Origin: Mytilus trossulus | Taxonomy: Eukaryota > Mollusca > Bivalvia > Mytilida > Mytilidae | Assembly (NCBI RefSeq): GCF_036588685.1 | Contig: NC_086378.1 | Location: 49,284,686 to 49,348,685 of the forward strand | Reading direction: 5' to 3' | Length of the DNA: 64,000 bases | Shown: piece by piece, positions 1 to 12,900 of the stretch | How the letters are laid out: each line of letters starts with the position of its first letter | How positions within the stretch are numbered: position 1 is the stretch's first letter | Program-made: the position numbers and the translations under genes | The notes under the pieces: generated by a model | The model's input: only the letters and a program-made list of their open reading frames with translations | Told to the model about the DNA's origin: nothing | Databases searched by the model: none

Positions 1-3000
1 GTCGTATGTGTACTTTGCGTTGTGTTTACTTTGCGTATAATATTTACAATGGCGAAGCCCATACCAGGTGTAAGCAACGTCACAAGCATGTGAACGTAAA
101 TACGGGAAACGTAACGTTATAACTTCGAACTATTCTCAACATATATTATTGTCATTTTGTTTATTTTCTTTGGTTTCATCTTCTGACATCAGACTCGGAC
201 TTCTCTTGAACTGAATTTTAATGTGCGTATTGTTATGCATTTACTTTTCTACATTGGTTAGAGGTATAGGGGGAGGGTTGTGATCTCACAAACATGTTTA
301 ACCCCGCCGCATTTTTTGCGCCTGTTCCAAGTCAGGAGCCTCTGGCCTTTGTTAGTCTTGTATTATTTTAATGTTAGTTTCTTGTGTACAATTTGGAAAT
401 TAGTATGGCGTTCATTATCACTGGACTAGTACTAGTATATATATTTGTTTAGGGGCCAGCTGAAGGACGCCTCCGGGTGCGGGAATTTCTCGCTACATTG
501 AAGACCTGTTGGTGACCTTCTGCTGTTTTTTTTTTGGTCGGGTTGTTGTCTCTTTGACACATTCCCCATTTCCATTCCCAATTTTATTTCAAAAATGAGT
601 TCATGGAAACCTGTAAGATCCTATAACTCATGAATTTCAGAGAAAAGCAAGTCTAGAAATAATCAATCACTAGTCATAAAATATATGAGTATTTTGATCA
701 TACGCGTATGGCCATGACCATATGTGTATATACTGATATGGTCTGACCATACCATGCACACATATGGTCCGGATAATTCACTAAAGATTGTAAGGAAACG
801 TATAATTAAGAGTTCCGTATTGATACGCATTCAATCATACGGTATTCAAACAAAGTGAAGTTAACTTAAAAGTAAGCATTATTCTATTTTTTAGATTACA
901 ATTTCTTGAATATTGATATTTGTTCTTGCTCCTCCTGATACGATCTGACATTATATTAAGTGCAATGATCATGAAAATAAATAGAAAATAAAAGAGCAAT
1001 AATTTAAACACATAAGAAAGAACTAAAAAATGTCTCAACACTTGTGGTTTTAGTCACGGACGAGAAATTAAGTCGACAGCCAACAGAAAGGCGCTTTAAT
1101 AAAATTGACACAAGGGAAGGTCAACTATAAAATACACCATTTAGACAATATATGTAAACGAAATTCATAAAGTACTTGCCGATTTTGGTTCGGAGAATGA
1201 CCTGTGTGTTCCTGCGAAAGCTAGAATTTATTAAAAAAAAATGATTTGTTCATGTATGGTCTGGCTCGTCAACAACCAAACGAGTATAATACTTAAATGG
1301 TCTGACCATACGCGTATGATGGGACCATAATAAATATGCATATGGTTCGGAACAAACATGCAATATATAAACCCTTGACATTTTTCTGTTGGTAACTTTC
1401 GAACGCCCACATCTTGTATGAAGACCTTATACAAGATAATAGTGTTTCCAAAACAAATATCGACCGGGCATGATGCAAATTAATTCTTTAGACAGATCAA
1501 TCTATTGTCTGTCGGTGGAATGATTTTTGGCGGACTTTATGATTATGCACAAAAACGATTCACTTGGTTTGAACCTATCACAATCGACTGTTTAATAAAA
1601 AAAATATCTATAATTTAAAGATAACATATATCTCGATGCTCCATACTATAATTCAAGTCCAACATGTACATAAGATAAAAAGTATCCTAAATCATGCATG
1701 CACTTTTATTAAACTTTAAGGCCTATAGAAACAGATAGGAACAATTCAAATATATCATTTTGACTTGTTTTCACTTCTCTAACAAAGAGTTTGATTTCAA
1801 CTGGGTTTCCGTCTGAATTATATACTACGAAACGCAGAAAAGATACAAGCTGACTGTTAATAGCTAAATGTTTGCTTTTATATTTCGCTTTCAATGATGT
1901 TTGAAACAAATATTTTTTCTAATTAGTAACCAACTCCTTCTGATAATACATTTTCAGCTCAACAATTTATATCTTGTTAGTAATATTGTATTGTCGCTGT
2001 GTTACATTATATATTTCTTGTTATGCTATGACATCTTGTTAACAATAACTTACCCTTTTTTTTTAATCAAATCTTCATTATAGAAAAGCGATGCACATTA
2101 CCTATATCTACTATGTTTATATTATGATATAATTCATATGATCATATGATTAGTGCAAAGAGCGAAGTTAATTATTTATTTATGATAAAATTGTGTAGGT
2201 GCAGTGATATCTATTATTGCATATACACACGTAAATATGAAATTTTATTATTGATATACAACTTATTTTGATAATTTATGTCAAATGATACCATGCTTAG
2301 ACAATCTCTAACGAAAGACTGTGAATCACGTCAGTTGGTCTAGAGACAGAAATCAAAGTAATAAAGAAATTGTATTCTTTGTCCTGCCTATGCATCATGA
2401 TTTATTAAATGATTTAATTCTAATTTTACAGAATATGTGTATTTTTCAATTGTGATACAGGTTCTAGGTTTTCGTTTGTTTACTGTTAGCGGGTCATTGC
2501 CTTCTTTTGAGCTATTGACGTCATAGACATAATATAATGTGTTTGTGGACGTATAATTCACCATTATTTTGTCTTTATAAACTTGAGATTGCTGAGAAGT
2601 GATATATATAAAATTATATATATCACGGTGGGTATGGTTGTCCTGCGAGAGAACGTACTGTGCTGGTGATTCGGTCCTGACGGGTGCTGGTGACCAATGA
2701 CAAAATGTAAACAAAGACGAAAATGATGATTTTTGACGTTTTCACTCATAAAAAATGGAAGAAAACAGTTGAGATTTTACAATTTCGTTTCTTATGGGTT
2801 CATATATAAACCATTAAAAAAATTACCCTCTAAACTGTTTCAGTAAGCGTAACACAAAAATGCTCATTTTCAGAAAATCTCGAACTGAAAAAATAAAACA
2901 AAAATGCTCATAGAGTCAGCTTTCTATACCGCAATCCACACGACAAAACAATTTTGTGAAATAGCATTGCAATTTATTAAAATTTAGCATTTTCTCAATG

Positions 3001-3940
3001 TATTCATGTCCTGATACTGTGCTGGTGGGTCCTGTCATTGTGCTGGTGGGTCCTGATACGGTGCTGGTGATTTTGGATAAGAAGTTGGTCATATTTGAAA
3101 CAAATGTTACAAAATCAATAAAATTAGCCAGATAATTGTTGCCAACAGGATCTATGACTCATATTTTAGCTCTTGTGCATCCATTTGGCTGTTTAATATG
3201 TGTTTTCAAATGATCTGAACTTGTATTACATAATAACATAAAAGGGCAACATATTTCGTCCAATATCAGATAACAATATAATTTTATATAGTATCTAAAA
3301 TAAGTTAAAAATTCCACAATACTATATAATTCATTTTATGTGTCAATTTGTTCGAAAAAAGTCGAAAAGAAGAGACTTTTTTTAATGTCATGATTATATG
3401 TCGCTTTCTAGATTGATGCTTAGCATTTATTTCAGATGACATGGACTCCTCACCCTGATGACCCTGCTGCCTTTCATAACTTTATCCGTATACATATACA
3501 AAAGGCTGCATGCAACACGTATGTTTGCATTTAAAATGATTCGTTGTAACGAGAATATTTGTGGTGAATGGAAACTGTGAGGGTCACAATCTTAAATTGC
3601 TTATAAATGCTTATAAATGTTGCTGGAACCAGTTTCGTTATCTGATCTGAATTTTCTGAAATGTGCAAGGTAGATAGACATTTTGATTTTTTTAACTCGG
3701 TAATGAACCATTGTGTTGATCCCATGCTAAGCATAACAAAAATCTCTGTACAAAGGTCTGCGAATTTTCTACAAAAATAGTGATTTTATTTTCACTAAAT
3801 TCTCTTTTTCTACTAAATACAATAATGAACTATACATAATAATGCTAAAAATTAAAAATGCAAGAAGTTTCCCCTTGATATATGTACAAAATTATATCTC
3901 TATTATTCATTGCCTGTGCTGTTTTGGAGGGTTTCTTATC
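1..3940. other. Intergenic, mostly no recognisable gene
   Basis: AT-rich sequence with one dispersed repeat (271-591), short palindromes containing GGTCTGACC near 739 and 1298, and a cluster of GTGCTGGTG motifs between 2650 and 3075. Open frames are short and match nothing I know. Confidence 0.6.
271..591 (+). repeat. Dispersed mussel-type repeat
   Basis: Block containing GGGGCCAGCTGAAGGACGCC and ending in GGGTTGTTGTCTCTTTGACA then a T-rich tail. Partial copies of its 3' half occur at 21086-21138, 46556-46670, 48492-48584 and 51955-52045, so the family is present at least five times in this window. Confidence 0.75.
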
Positions 3941-4450
3941 GTCGAGTTGCGAGTTGCGAGTTAAGAAAGTCGAGTTGCGAGTTATAAAAGTCGAGTTGTG
4001 AGTTACAAAAGTCGAGTTGCGAGTAACAAAAGTCGAGTTGCGAGTTACAAAGTTGAGTTGCGAGTTACGAAAGTCGATTTGCGAGTTAGGAAAGTCGAGT
4101 TGCGAGTTACAAAAGTCGAGTTGCGAGTTACAAAAGTCGAGTTGCGAGTTAAAAAAGTCGAGTTGCGAGTTACGAAAGTCGAGTTGCGAGTTACAAAAGT
4201 CGAGTTGCGAGTTACAAAAGTCGAGTTGCGAGTTAGGAAAGTCGAGTTGCGAGTTACAAAAGTCGAGTTGCGAGTTACAAAAGTCGAGTTGCGAGTTACA
4301 AAAGTCGAGTTGCGAGTTAGGAAAGTCGAGTTGCGAGTTACGAAAGTCGAGTTGCGAGTTACAAAAGTCTAGTTGCGAGTTACGAAAGTCGAGTTGCGAG
4401 TTACAAAAGTCGAGTTGCGAGTTAAGAAAGTCGAGTTGCGAGTTACAAAA
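3941..4450. repeat. 21-bp minisatellite, about 24 copies
   Basis: Unit GTCGAGTTGCGAGTTACAAAA with point variants. The period is a multiple of three, so frames stay open on both strands (minus-strand reading (NSQLDFx)n); this is a by-product, not evidence of a gene. Confidence 0.92.
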
Positions 4451-5496
4451 ATATTGTTTACACCAAATTTTCAGGTTTGATTCACATTCGATAAACAAAA
4501 CATGCATGTATCCGAACTTAGTTTTTTCCTGATTTTGGGATTTGAAACATACATGTTATATATGTGATACTTATTTATAAGAGTCTAATATAAATTAAGT
4601 TCTGGAAGCATTAAAAAAAATGATGTATCCTTAATGGACGAGATCGATCTTTTTTAATCCAATGCGTTTACACTTCCACATAAAAAGAATCGATCTGACC
4701 ATAAATTACCTTTCGTAAACAAATAATCCTAAAAATAGAATAGTAAAGGAAATTCTGCATCTCGGGCGGACTATAACACATTGCAAAATCATTGAGAAAA
4801 TAGTTTGCTCATTGGAATTTCGTATGGACTTATTAATCATTATTTTGAATCATACGTACATCACAAGTCATTAAACAAAGATATGTGTGTAGACTAAATA
4901 ACGAAAGGCCAATGCGTTTGAAGATGAGGATTTGCAGCAAACAAATAGAACTTATTGATTTAGAAGATGATAAAAAAATATAGCCGAATCTATGTTTACT
5001 TTTCGTATTCCATCCATCATTTTTAAACACGCCGAACATGCGCAGATTTATATCCATATCTGATAATAACATTCACTTGAGAAAAAAACGACCGATCTAA
5101 GCATTTACAATTGAAAAAATATCGAATCAAATAAGATTGATCTTTTAAAAACTACATCGATATCTGGAAGTAGACTTTTTAAGACCGATTGAAGATCGAT
5201 CTTTTCTATTTTCTTTATTCCATCCATCGTTTTAAAAAATGTGTGTTTCTGCCGCCAAACAGAGGAAGTAATTCCCATGCAATCGTGAGAGATATGTACA
5301 ATAAAAGTGAATTATGTGCTAAAATAGACAATGTGCTTTTTTCCCGAATTGGAGTAAACTAAGGTGATATTTTGAATCCCAACCTTTTCAAGATTTTTAT
5401 AAATGAATTTTACCGGATGCATTTAATGAAACCTATGGAAGCGTATATGGTACAAATTAAGTATACTTATTGTCAAAGAATTTCTGCTTGTTTTCT
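4451..5496. other. Intergenic, nothing recognised
   Basis: AT-rich sequence between the two minisatellites. Several scattered GATCGAT-type words occur (4641, 5086, 5195) but no gene or repeat boundary was seen. Confidence 0.5.
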
Positions 5497-5605
5497 TGGA
5501 ATTCTTACTTGTTAACTAGGAATTCCGACTTGTTAACTAGGAATTCCGACTTGTTAACTAGGAATTCCGACTTGTTTTCAAGGAATGACGACTTGTTAGC
5601 AAGGC
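5497..5605 (+). repeat. Second 21-bp minisatellite, about 5 copies
   Basis: Unit CTTGTTAACTAGGAATTCCGA. Three copies are near-identical and the outer ones are degenerate. The period equals that of the array at 3941-4450, and the reverse complement of that array shares TAACT..G.AA.TC at the same spacing. Confidence 0.85.
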
Positions 5606-5961
5606 CATTTAATATGTTTATTCTATTTTCCTTGTGGTGTAATTCCATGAAATATTCCTTTCTTTTTCGTTTTTTTTTATTGAATACTTTCTGAAGTGAA
5701 AGTGAGCGTTCCCATTAGACAACTTGACAACTTAAGTTTATAAAGACATAATAATATAACAAGTCTACATCTATTTATGAAGAAAACTAGATTGAAATGT
5801 ACTCTGGAAAGTTTTGATTAAGCAGTAATTGAATAAACAAGAGTGCACACACTGAAATGTCTCGCCTTCTTTACTTATCATTGATACTATCTTGATAGAC
5901 CTAAATATAAAGCTTTATTACAACTGTCACATAAACTCAACATTAACCAAGAAAATGAAAC

Positions 5962-6935
5962 ATTGATCAATGGACCATGAAAATGAGGTCAAGGTCATAT
6001 GAACCATGCCAGGCAGACATGTACAGCTAACAATTCTTTAATACAACAAATATAGTTGACTTATTGCTTATAAATAAAGAAAAACAGACGAAAACACAAA
6101 CACTTTTAAAACTTAGCAATGGACCGTGAAAATGAGGTCAAGGTCAAATAAAACCTGCGTAACGGACATATAGATCATAAAATATTTCCATACACCAAAT
6201 ATAGTTGACCTAATGCATAAAGTATTAGAAAAATAGACCAAAACTAAAAAACTTAACTTTGACCACTGAATCATGAAAATGAGGTAAAAGTCATGACACC
6301 TGTCGGGTAGACCTGTACACCTTACAACCATTGCATACACCAATTATAGTAGACCTATTGCATATAGTATAAGAAAAACAGACCAAAACACAAAAAGTTA
6401 ACAATAACCACTGAACCATGAAAATGAGGTCAAGGTCAGATGACACCTACCAGTTGGACATGTACACCTTACAGTCCTTCCATACACCGAATATACTAGA
6501 CCTATTGCTTATAGTATCTGAGATATGGACTTGACCACCAAAACTTAACCTTGTTCACTGATCCATGAAATGAGATCAAGGTCAAGTGAAAACTGTCCGA
6601 CAGGCATGAGGACCTTGCAAGGTACGCACATACCAAATATAGTTATTCAGTTACTTATAATAAGAGAGAATTTATCCTTTCAAAAAATCTTAACTTTTTT
6701 TTCAAGTAGTCACTGAACCATGAAAATAAGGTCAAGGACATTGGACATGTGACTGACGGAAAGTTCGTGACATGAGGCCTCTATATACAAAGTATGAAGC
6801 ATCCAAGTCTTCTACCTTCTAAAATATAAAGCTTTTAAGAAGTGAGCTAACACTGCCGCCACCGTAGCCGCCGCCGCCGGATCACTATCCCTATGTCGAG
6901 CTTTCTGCAACAAAAGTTGCAGGCTCGACAAAAAT
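5962..6935. repeat. Tandem array of about 150-bp units
   Basis: About six diverged copies, each with CATGAAAATGAGGTCAAGGT followed by an ACATGTACA-like and an ATACACCAAATATAGT-like block. Ends in a GC-rich piece (GCCGCCGCCGCCGG at about 6867) and a short inverted repeat around GTCGAGCTTTCTGC / GCAGGCTCGAC. Confidence 0.8.
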
Positions 6936-6994
6936 GCTTCTGTAAACTAGAACAAGAGGCTGTCACAACGACAGCAAACCGGATTTATTTACAT

Positions 6995-7640
6995 TTATTT
7001 GTGTCCTGCCAATATCACAAGAACCATAACTGATGAACAGTGAAAGTGAAAATTGTCAATATCAAATTTGACCTCAATTTTGTCATCAGTATCAACATAT
7101 TAAAATTTGAAATGCTTAGGTTGAATGGTTCATGAGTAAATGCAACAACATGAATGGAAACGCCATTTTTCTATCTTACAAGAACCATAACTCTTGAATG
7201 GTAAAAGTCAAAATTGACATTATTGAACTTGGCCTCCATTTTGTCATCAGTTACAACATATTAAAATTTGAAAAGCTTCGGTTGAACAGTTCATGAGTAA
7301 ATACAGGGACAGGACTGGAATAGTCATTTTTCAAACTTTCAAGATCCATTGCTCCTGAACGGTAAAAGTCAAAATTGTCATTATTGAACTTGACCTCTAT
7401 TTTGTCATCTGTAACAACATATAAAAATTTGGGGAGCTTTGGTTGCATGAGTAAATTCACGGACACGCCTGGAAATGCCATTTTTCAATCTTCCAAGAAC
7501 CATAACTCCTGAACGGTTTAAGTCAAAATCCTCATTATTGAACTTGACCTTCATTTTGTTGTCTGTAACAACATATTAAATTTTAAAAGCTTTGGTTGAA
7601 CGATTCATGGGTAAATGCAGGGACAACATTTGGTTGCCGC
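6995..7640. repeat. Tandem array of about 160-bp units
   Basis: Four diverged copies containing CAAGAACCATAACTCCTGAA, ATTTTGTCATCAGT and TGGTTGAACAGTTCATGAGT-like words. Confidence 0.8.
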
Positions 7641-8585
7641 CCGACTTCACCGCCTCCTGCAGTACATCCCCAAATCAATAACCGACATTCTTGTCACAAA
7701 AATCAGGTTATAATGCTTCTTTTTGTCCCTTTTTTCTTAATGTTCAAAGATATAAACCCCAAACTGAATCCAAGCCTTCCCTTCTTTACATGGAACCTTG
7801 TAGTACAATGTCAGAGAGATCCATACTCTTAATTACAAGTTATCGTCTTGTAACATGAAAAAAAGCTTGATTTTGCACTTTTTGGGACCCTAAATACTGC
7901 ATGAATTGAGCAATTACCCCCAAACTCAATCTCAGTGTTTTGGATGTATCGATAATAAAGGCGACTAAACACAAAAGCATCTTCAATGTTTTGTATGCTT
8001 TTATAGAGTCTTAGATATACAAAGAGACGTCGACAAGTGACGATGTTGCGTGCCTATTGTTACGTGAATGGCGGTAAAACGTTAAGCAAATAAAAGAGTA
8101 TAAAATATTAAACTGAAACCATAATTAATGCACAACACTCAGCCTTCCTTTTGTGATATGGAACCTTGTGGTACAACATAAACTGACACACAAGTTATTG
8201 TCAAGAAACAACAAAAATGCTTGTTTTTCACCCCTTTTTTGTTCTTAATTCCTAAATTGTTGGCACCATATGGCATAACCCTAAAAATTCATTAAAACCT
8301 TCTTCTAGTGGTATTAAAAATTGTGATTTAATTTCAGAGCAATTGAAATACTTATACACAAGTTATTATCCTGAAAGTAAAAAAATGCTTGTTTTGGCCC
8401 TTTTTCGGTCCCTAATTCCTAAACGGTTGGGACCATCATCCTTAAATCAATTCGTACCTTCATTTTGTGGTATTGAACCTTCTTATTGAATTTCATAGAG
8501 ATCCTTTGACTTAAACTCAAGTTATTAACCGTTTACCAAATGTGTCTACTGATGACGCAGACGACAACATCATACCATTATATGA
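7641..8585. repeat. Degenerate repeat block
   Basis: Three degenerate units with AAAAATGCTTGTTTT, GGTCCCTAATTCCTAAA-like and TGGAACCTTGTGGTACAA-like words, ending GATGACGCAGACGACAACAT. It looks like the tail of a composite element that begins with the arrays to its left. Confidence 0.6.
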
Positions 8586-9873
8586 CGCAAAACAGTCGTA
8601 TAAAAAGTCCTCACTTCAATGTTGCATATTTTAGATTGGATTGATGGTAAAACTGCATGCCCCTATCTGTTGTTGGCAAATGCAAAATACAAGTCCCTTC
8701 TGGTCCTTTCTAAATTGCTGAAGGAGCTTTAATTTCAGAGATGGCAACATTTTTTTTGTTTTGCAATGATTAATTATTGATAATAAGGTTTCACAATAAT
8801 CACATTTTGCTACAACTGGACAGGAAATCGTCATACAATTGTATTTTCAAATGGCAAACAGATTCCAAATTCAATTCAACTTGAAAAGTACCAAAAAAAC
8901 AGTTTCATCAATAAAAATAGATATTTTAAAATAGGACTGGAATGGAGCAGTAAAAGTATGATATGGGTTTTTTTAAGAATTTTAATTTCAATTAAAAGAA
9001 AACAGAACAGATATTCCTTAAACAATATACAAAACTATGCTTGTCATCCTCTTCTTCATGTTGGCAGTGAAATAAATTCAGTGCATTTACTGCAATATCT
9101 TTTTTTTGTAGGAACAATTGTTAGCACTTGATATCACAAAATTAGTCACATGATTTTTATTTTCGAAACAATATGTATAAATATTATATTTCTAAACCAC
9201 ATACACTATATCTGACAGTTTACATTTAAATTTACAAATAAAATATCACAGTCTTGCATACAATAATAAAAAATAACATCATGATTGATTAAAATTTATT
9301 TCTGGGTGTTTTTCTTTTTCTTTCAAAAAAATATTTTTTTAAGATTTGTTATTTCCATGAGATAAAAAAAAACCAACCAAAATAAATTTTATTTAGTTTT
9401 CTTTTACTGATTTATTATCTAACAAAGAAAATTGGTACCCAAGGATAAATGTAACAGGAATTCATAATTCTAAGAAAATATATATCTTTCATTGAAAACT
9501 ACAGCCAATCAAACCATTTGAATTAAAGGCCAGATAAACAAGTGAAAATGTACCATAAAAAGTAAAAAAAATACCAACTAAATATATTTGACATAATTGT
9601 TATAAATCATGAAACAAAATTCAGGTCTCTTAAGAATTTCTGCATTTTAAATCTCAAATGCTTACATCCCTTATTTTAAGAATTAAAAGCTATAATATTA
9701 AAACAAAAAATATCATCCTCTATCCTGTATAAAATTATAAAGAAACTGAATAAAATAAGACAAATAATATACAAATTTTCAACTTGTATTTCATAAAATA
9801 AGATATGTAAAAACGTCTTTCATATCAGATGATGTAAAATTCCATTTTTTTTCTTTCTTTCAATAAATGAGGT
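8586..9873. other. AT-rich intergenic DNA downstream of CFAP45
   Basis: No conserved gene seen. It may include part of a longer CFAP45 3'UTR. Confidence 0.4.
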
Positions 9874-9879
9874 TTTATT
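9874..9879 (-). terminator. Poly(A) signal for distal CFAP45 end
   Basis: AATAAA on the minus strand (TTTATT on plus), 44 bases after the distal CFAP45 stop. The cleavage site cannot be located by eye. Confidence 0.5.
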
Positions 9880-9922
9880 CCCTCCATAATTTACTTGTCA
9901 ATGTCTTAGTGTCATTTAATGA

Positions 9923-9998
9923 TTATGTACTGATGTGCTGAGGCTGGGCTATTTTTCTTTCCACTTGAGCCAAATACTTCTCAGGTATTCCAGCATTT
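9923..9998 (-). CDS. CFAP45: CFAP45 coding exon 9 (distal last exon)
   Basis: Completes Arg536, then encodes NAGIPEKYLAQVERKIA and eight more residues before TAA. It aligns with the human tail ATGLPEKYCIEAERKANI, closer than the proximal copy. Acceptor TTTTTCAG. An AATAAA lies 44 bases past the stop. Confidence 0.93.
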
Positions 9999-12900
9999 CT
10001 GAAAAATGAAAATGAAAAGAGTTATCTCCCATGTCTGCATTTTTTTAAATCTTAAAATATCACAAGAAATTTCCTGAAAAAGATGAATATATATATGCAC
10101 ACCAAAAAAATATTAAGTTAACCTTTGGTTTACCAATATTTTCTTCAAAGTATATATATAAATAAATGTTTTTATACATGTATATATTTTAAATTGAAAT
10201 AAATTCTACTAACAATTTTAAAATTCTGTGAAAAGGTATAATATGTATAATAAACATGACAATGATGTAATAAAATAGTTACAGCAAGACATTTTTAACA
10301 TATTTTTTTTTTTATTAAATGTACTTCAATATTTTGTTTACATTTATCCAAATGCATTGTGGGCATAACAAAAAATACACTATTGTTTTTCCTTTAAACA
10401 TGGATGACAGTGACCTACAAACAATGGATGAAGTACTGAGAATATAAATATATTTTGAAGTTTGACAATGTCATTTTGTAAAATACTATGAAAATTTAGT
10501 GCTCTATTTACAATCCTAATTTTGTTTACCCCCCCCCCCCCTTTCCCTTAAAGAAGGAAAACATATTATCACAGTGACAAGACATAAACTTCAATTAGTC
10601 TTATTATCTCACAAAAACTTTTTTAAATTTAAAAAGAGACCTTGATGTAATAATTGTTTTGATTTGAGCATTATATTTTAACAATGTTTGACTAAATTCT
10701 CATTTAAAACATTTATTTTTAAAAGAAAAATTCAAATGAATATTTATTTTTAAAAGAAAAATTCAACTGAACTTTATAAGACAATATGTATATTTTTTAT
10801 ATTGCACAAGGCTTTCTAGAATAGGTGCATAAAAGCCAAAATGTTTTGCATTGCTGCGCTTAGTGAATGTAACCTAAGTACCCATAGGTCATAAACCCTA
10901 AATCTTTGATCCCTGCTGTTAGATAATTCTGAATTATTCAATCAATGGTTAAACATAATTACAAAAAAATATATTATATCAAACATGAGGGTGGAAATGG
11001 GATTCAGTCATTCAAACCCGCATACATTATTGTAAAGCCACACACACAGTTAATCCCATGTTTAAGATAGCACTATTAGCACTGCATTTCTTAATGACAA
11101 TCTTTTATGAACAAACAAATATAAATATATTGAAAAAGAAAAATATAATGTACATTGCAATGTGCATGTCACAAAGAAATATACAGAATGATTGAATAAA
11201 AAACTAAATTAATTTGACTGGTGTCATTTATCTATTCTATTAATGTTTGTTCATTTAGTTGTTTGGATTAAATTGTTTGATATGGAAACTAACGTTCGAC
11301 TTTGAAAGGGAAATAATCATAGATTTTAATTACAATTAGTGAGTTATAAAATTTCCAATGCCCATTCAGAATAATTTTTTGAAATTTTCCAACGTTGGCT
11401 TTTTTGTTAGTTGTATGAGAAAATATAAGACTGACATGTTTGGGAAGATAAATATTTGTAATTTATCACATAAATTAATAAATTACTAAGTAATTTGCTG
11501 AACAACAGTATCCTCATTGATTTAAAGCAAAGTTGGACAAGTTTCCATAAACAAACAATTTATTTTCAGCAAAGTGCATGTCAACCCCTGAAATAATTTA
11601 CATAGCCACACATTTGATCTTACATGCAGTTGTAACCACATTGACTTTGTGTGCAACGTGCGATACATATCTCTCTGGTATCCCAGCAGCTCTGTATTTT
11701 ACAATAATAAAATTAAATAAAAATATATTTGAACTTATATTGAATGAATAGTATTCACAGGTGCTTGTTGTTACATTTTTTACATTTTCAATCCTTATAA
11801 TTTGTAAATAACAATTATTAACTATTCTTGTGATTTTTTTTATCCTGTTTTTTTTTATAATTTACATGGTTGATATAGACTGCCAGAGACAATTCAGCAA
11901 GGTTTTTGAGTGAAAAAATATGTTCATGCCCTTATTCAGTAAAGTAACAAAGTCTAGACTAATATTTATTAATGTCCAAAACACTAGAGTAACATAGTTT
12001 GTCATCCCTATCAATAGTTTGAATAGGTGTTTTCCTTTTTTTTTGTCCAAGATTTTCAATACTGATAATTCTATAGTTTTAAATGCTTCACTCCTCTTTC
12101 AGATTATCAGAAATTAAAAAAACAGTCACCAAATTCATTTGAAAAAAATAATATGTGCAATCCAATCTACATTTTAAAGTGCAAGCTATATATTTATTAA
12201 CAATCATTTAAGCAGGAACTACTTTCATATATAACAGTGATACATGCCAAGATAAGTCCCTTACTTGGAACACAGACACACACACAAGAGGAGTCTCTCA
12301 TGAAAGTATTTCAATATAAAAGACATTTATCCAAAGATCCATATAAATATTATTAGTATAAACATTAAAGAGGTTTTTAAATTACTATTGATAGATACTA
12401 TAGAAATAGATATGTATATAAGCAATGTTTTTATGAAAGCTACATGTAGAATAATTATAAATTTACATTATAAACAGATATGTAAGTAAAATATTTTCAA
12501 GATCATATATTTGAGTAAATACCTTAATTCATTCAATTTCTTCTTCTTAACATCTTCCAGTTTCAGTCTACGATGTCTTGCCTCCTCATCCAGCTTGACT
12601 CCTTCCTCAAAGAACTGGTTTCTTTCCATTACCCTTAGAGCCTCTTTCTGGCGAATCTGGGTTCTGACATCATCAGCATGAGTATGACGTTTCTTGGTGG
12701 CCTCATGTTCTTCACGTCGTTCTTTTTCAACCAATTCTTTCTGTGCCCTATAAAAATAAAATAATACTTTAAAAAATACTGATTATTGTGTATAACATTT
12801 TGATGTAAAATGCACATTTATAATCCATTACATCATTCTTTTTATATATTTTATTTTAACTTGCTAAATCATATTTGTAAATAAGCATTTTGAATTTGAA

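Noticed and set aside
2388-2714. 108-codon minus-strand frame
   Set aside because: No recognisable domain, covers part of the GTGCTGGTG cluster, no supporting splice or start context.
3941-4450. CRISPR-like regular repeats
   Set aside because: Units are contiguous with no spacers, and the DNA is animal nuclear.
3845-4507. 220-codon minus-strand frame with (NSQLDFx)n repeats
   Set aside because: It is the direct translation of a 21-bp minisatellite; frames on both strands stay open because the period is divisible by three. No promoter, splice sites or homologue seen.
8631-8834. 67-codon minus-strand frame with CDYC and CICQ
   Set aside because: Cysteine pairs looked zinc-finger-like, but spacing and context do not fit a family; probably chance or CFAP45 3'UTR.
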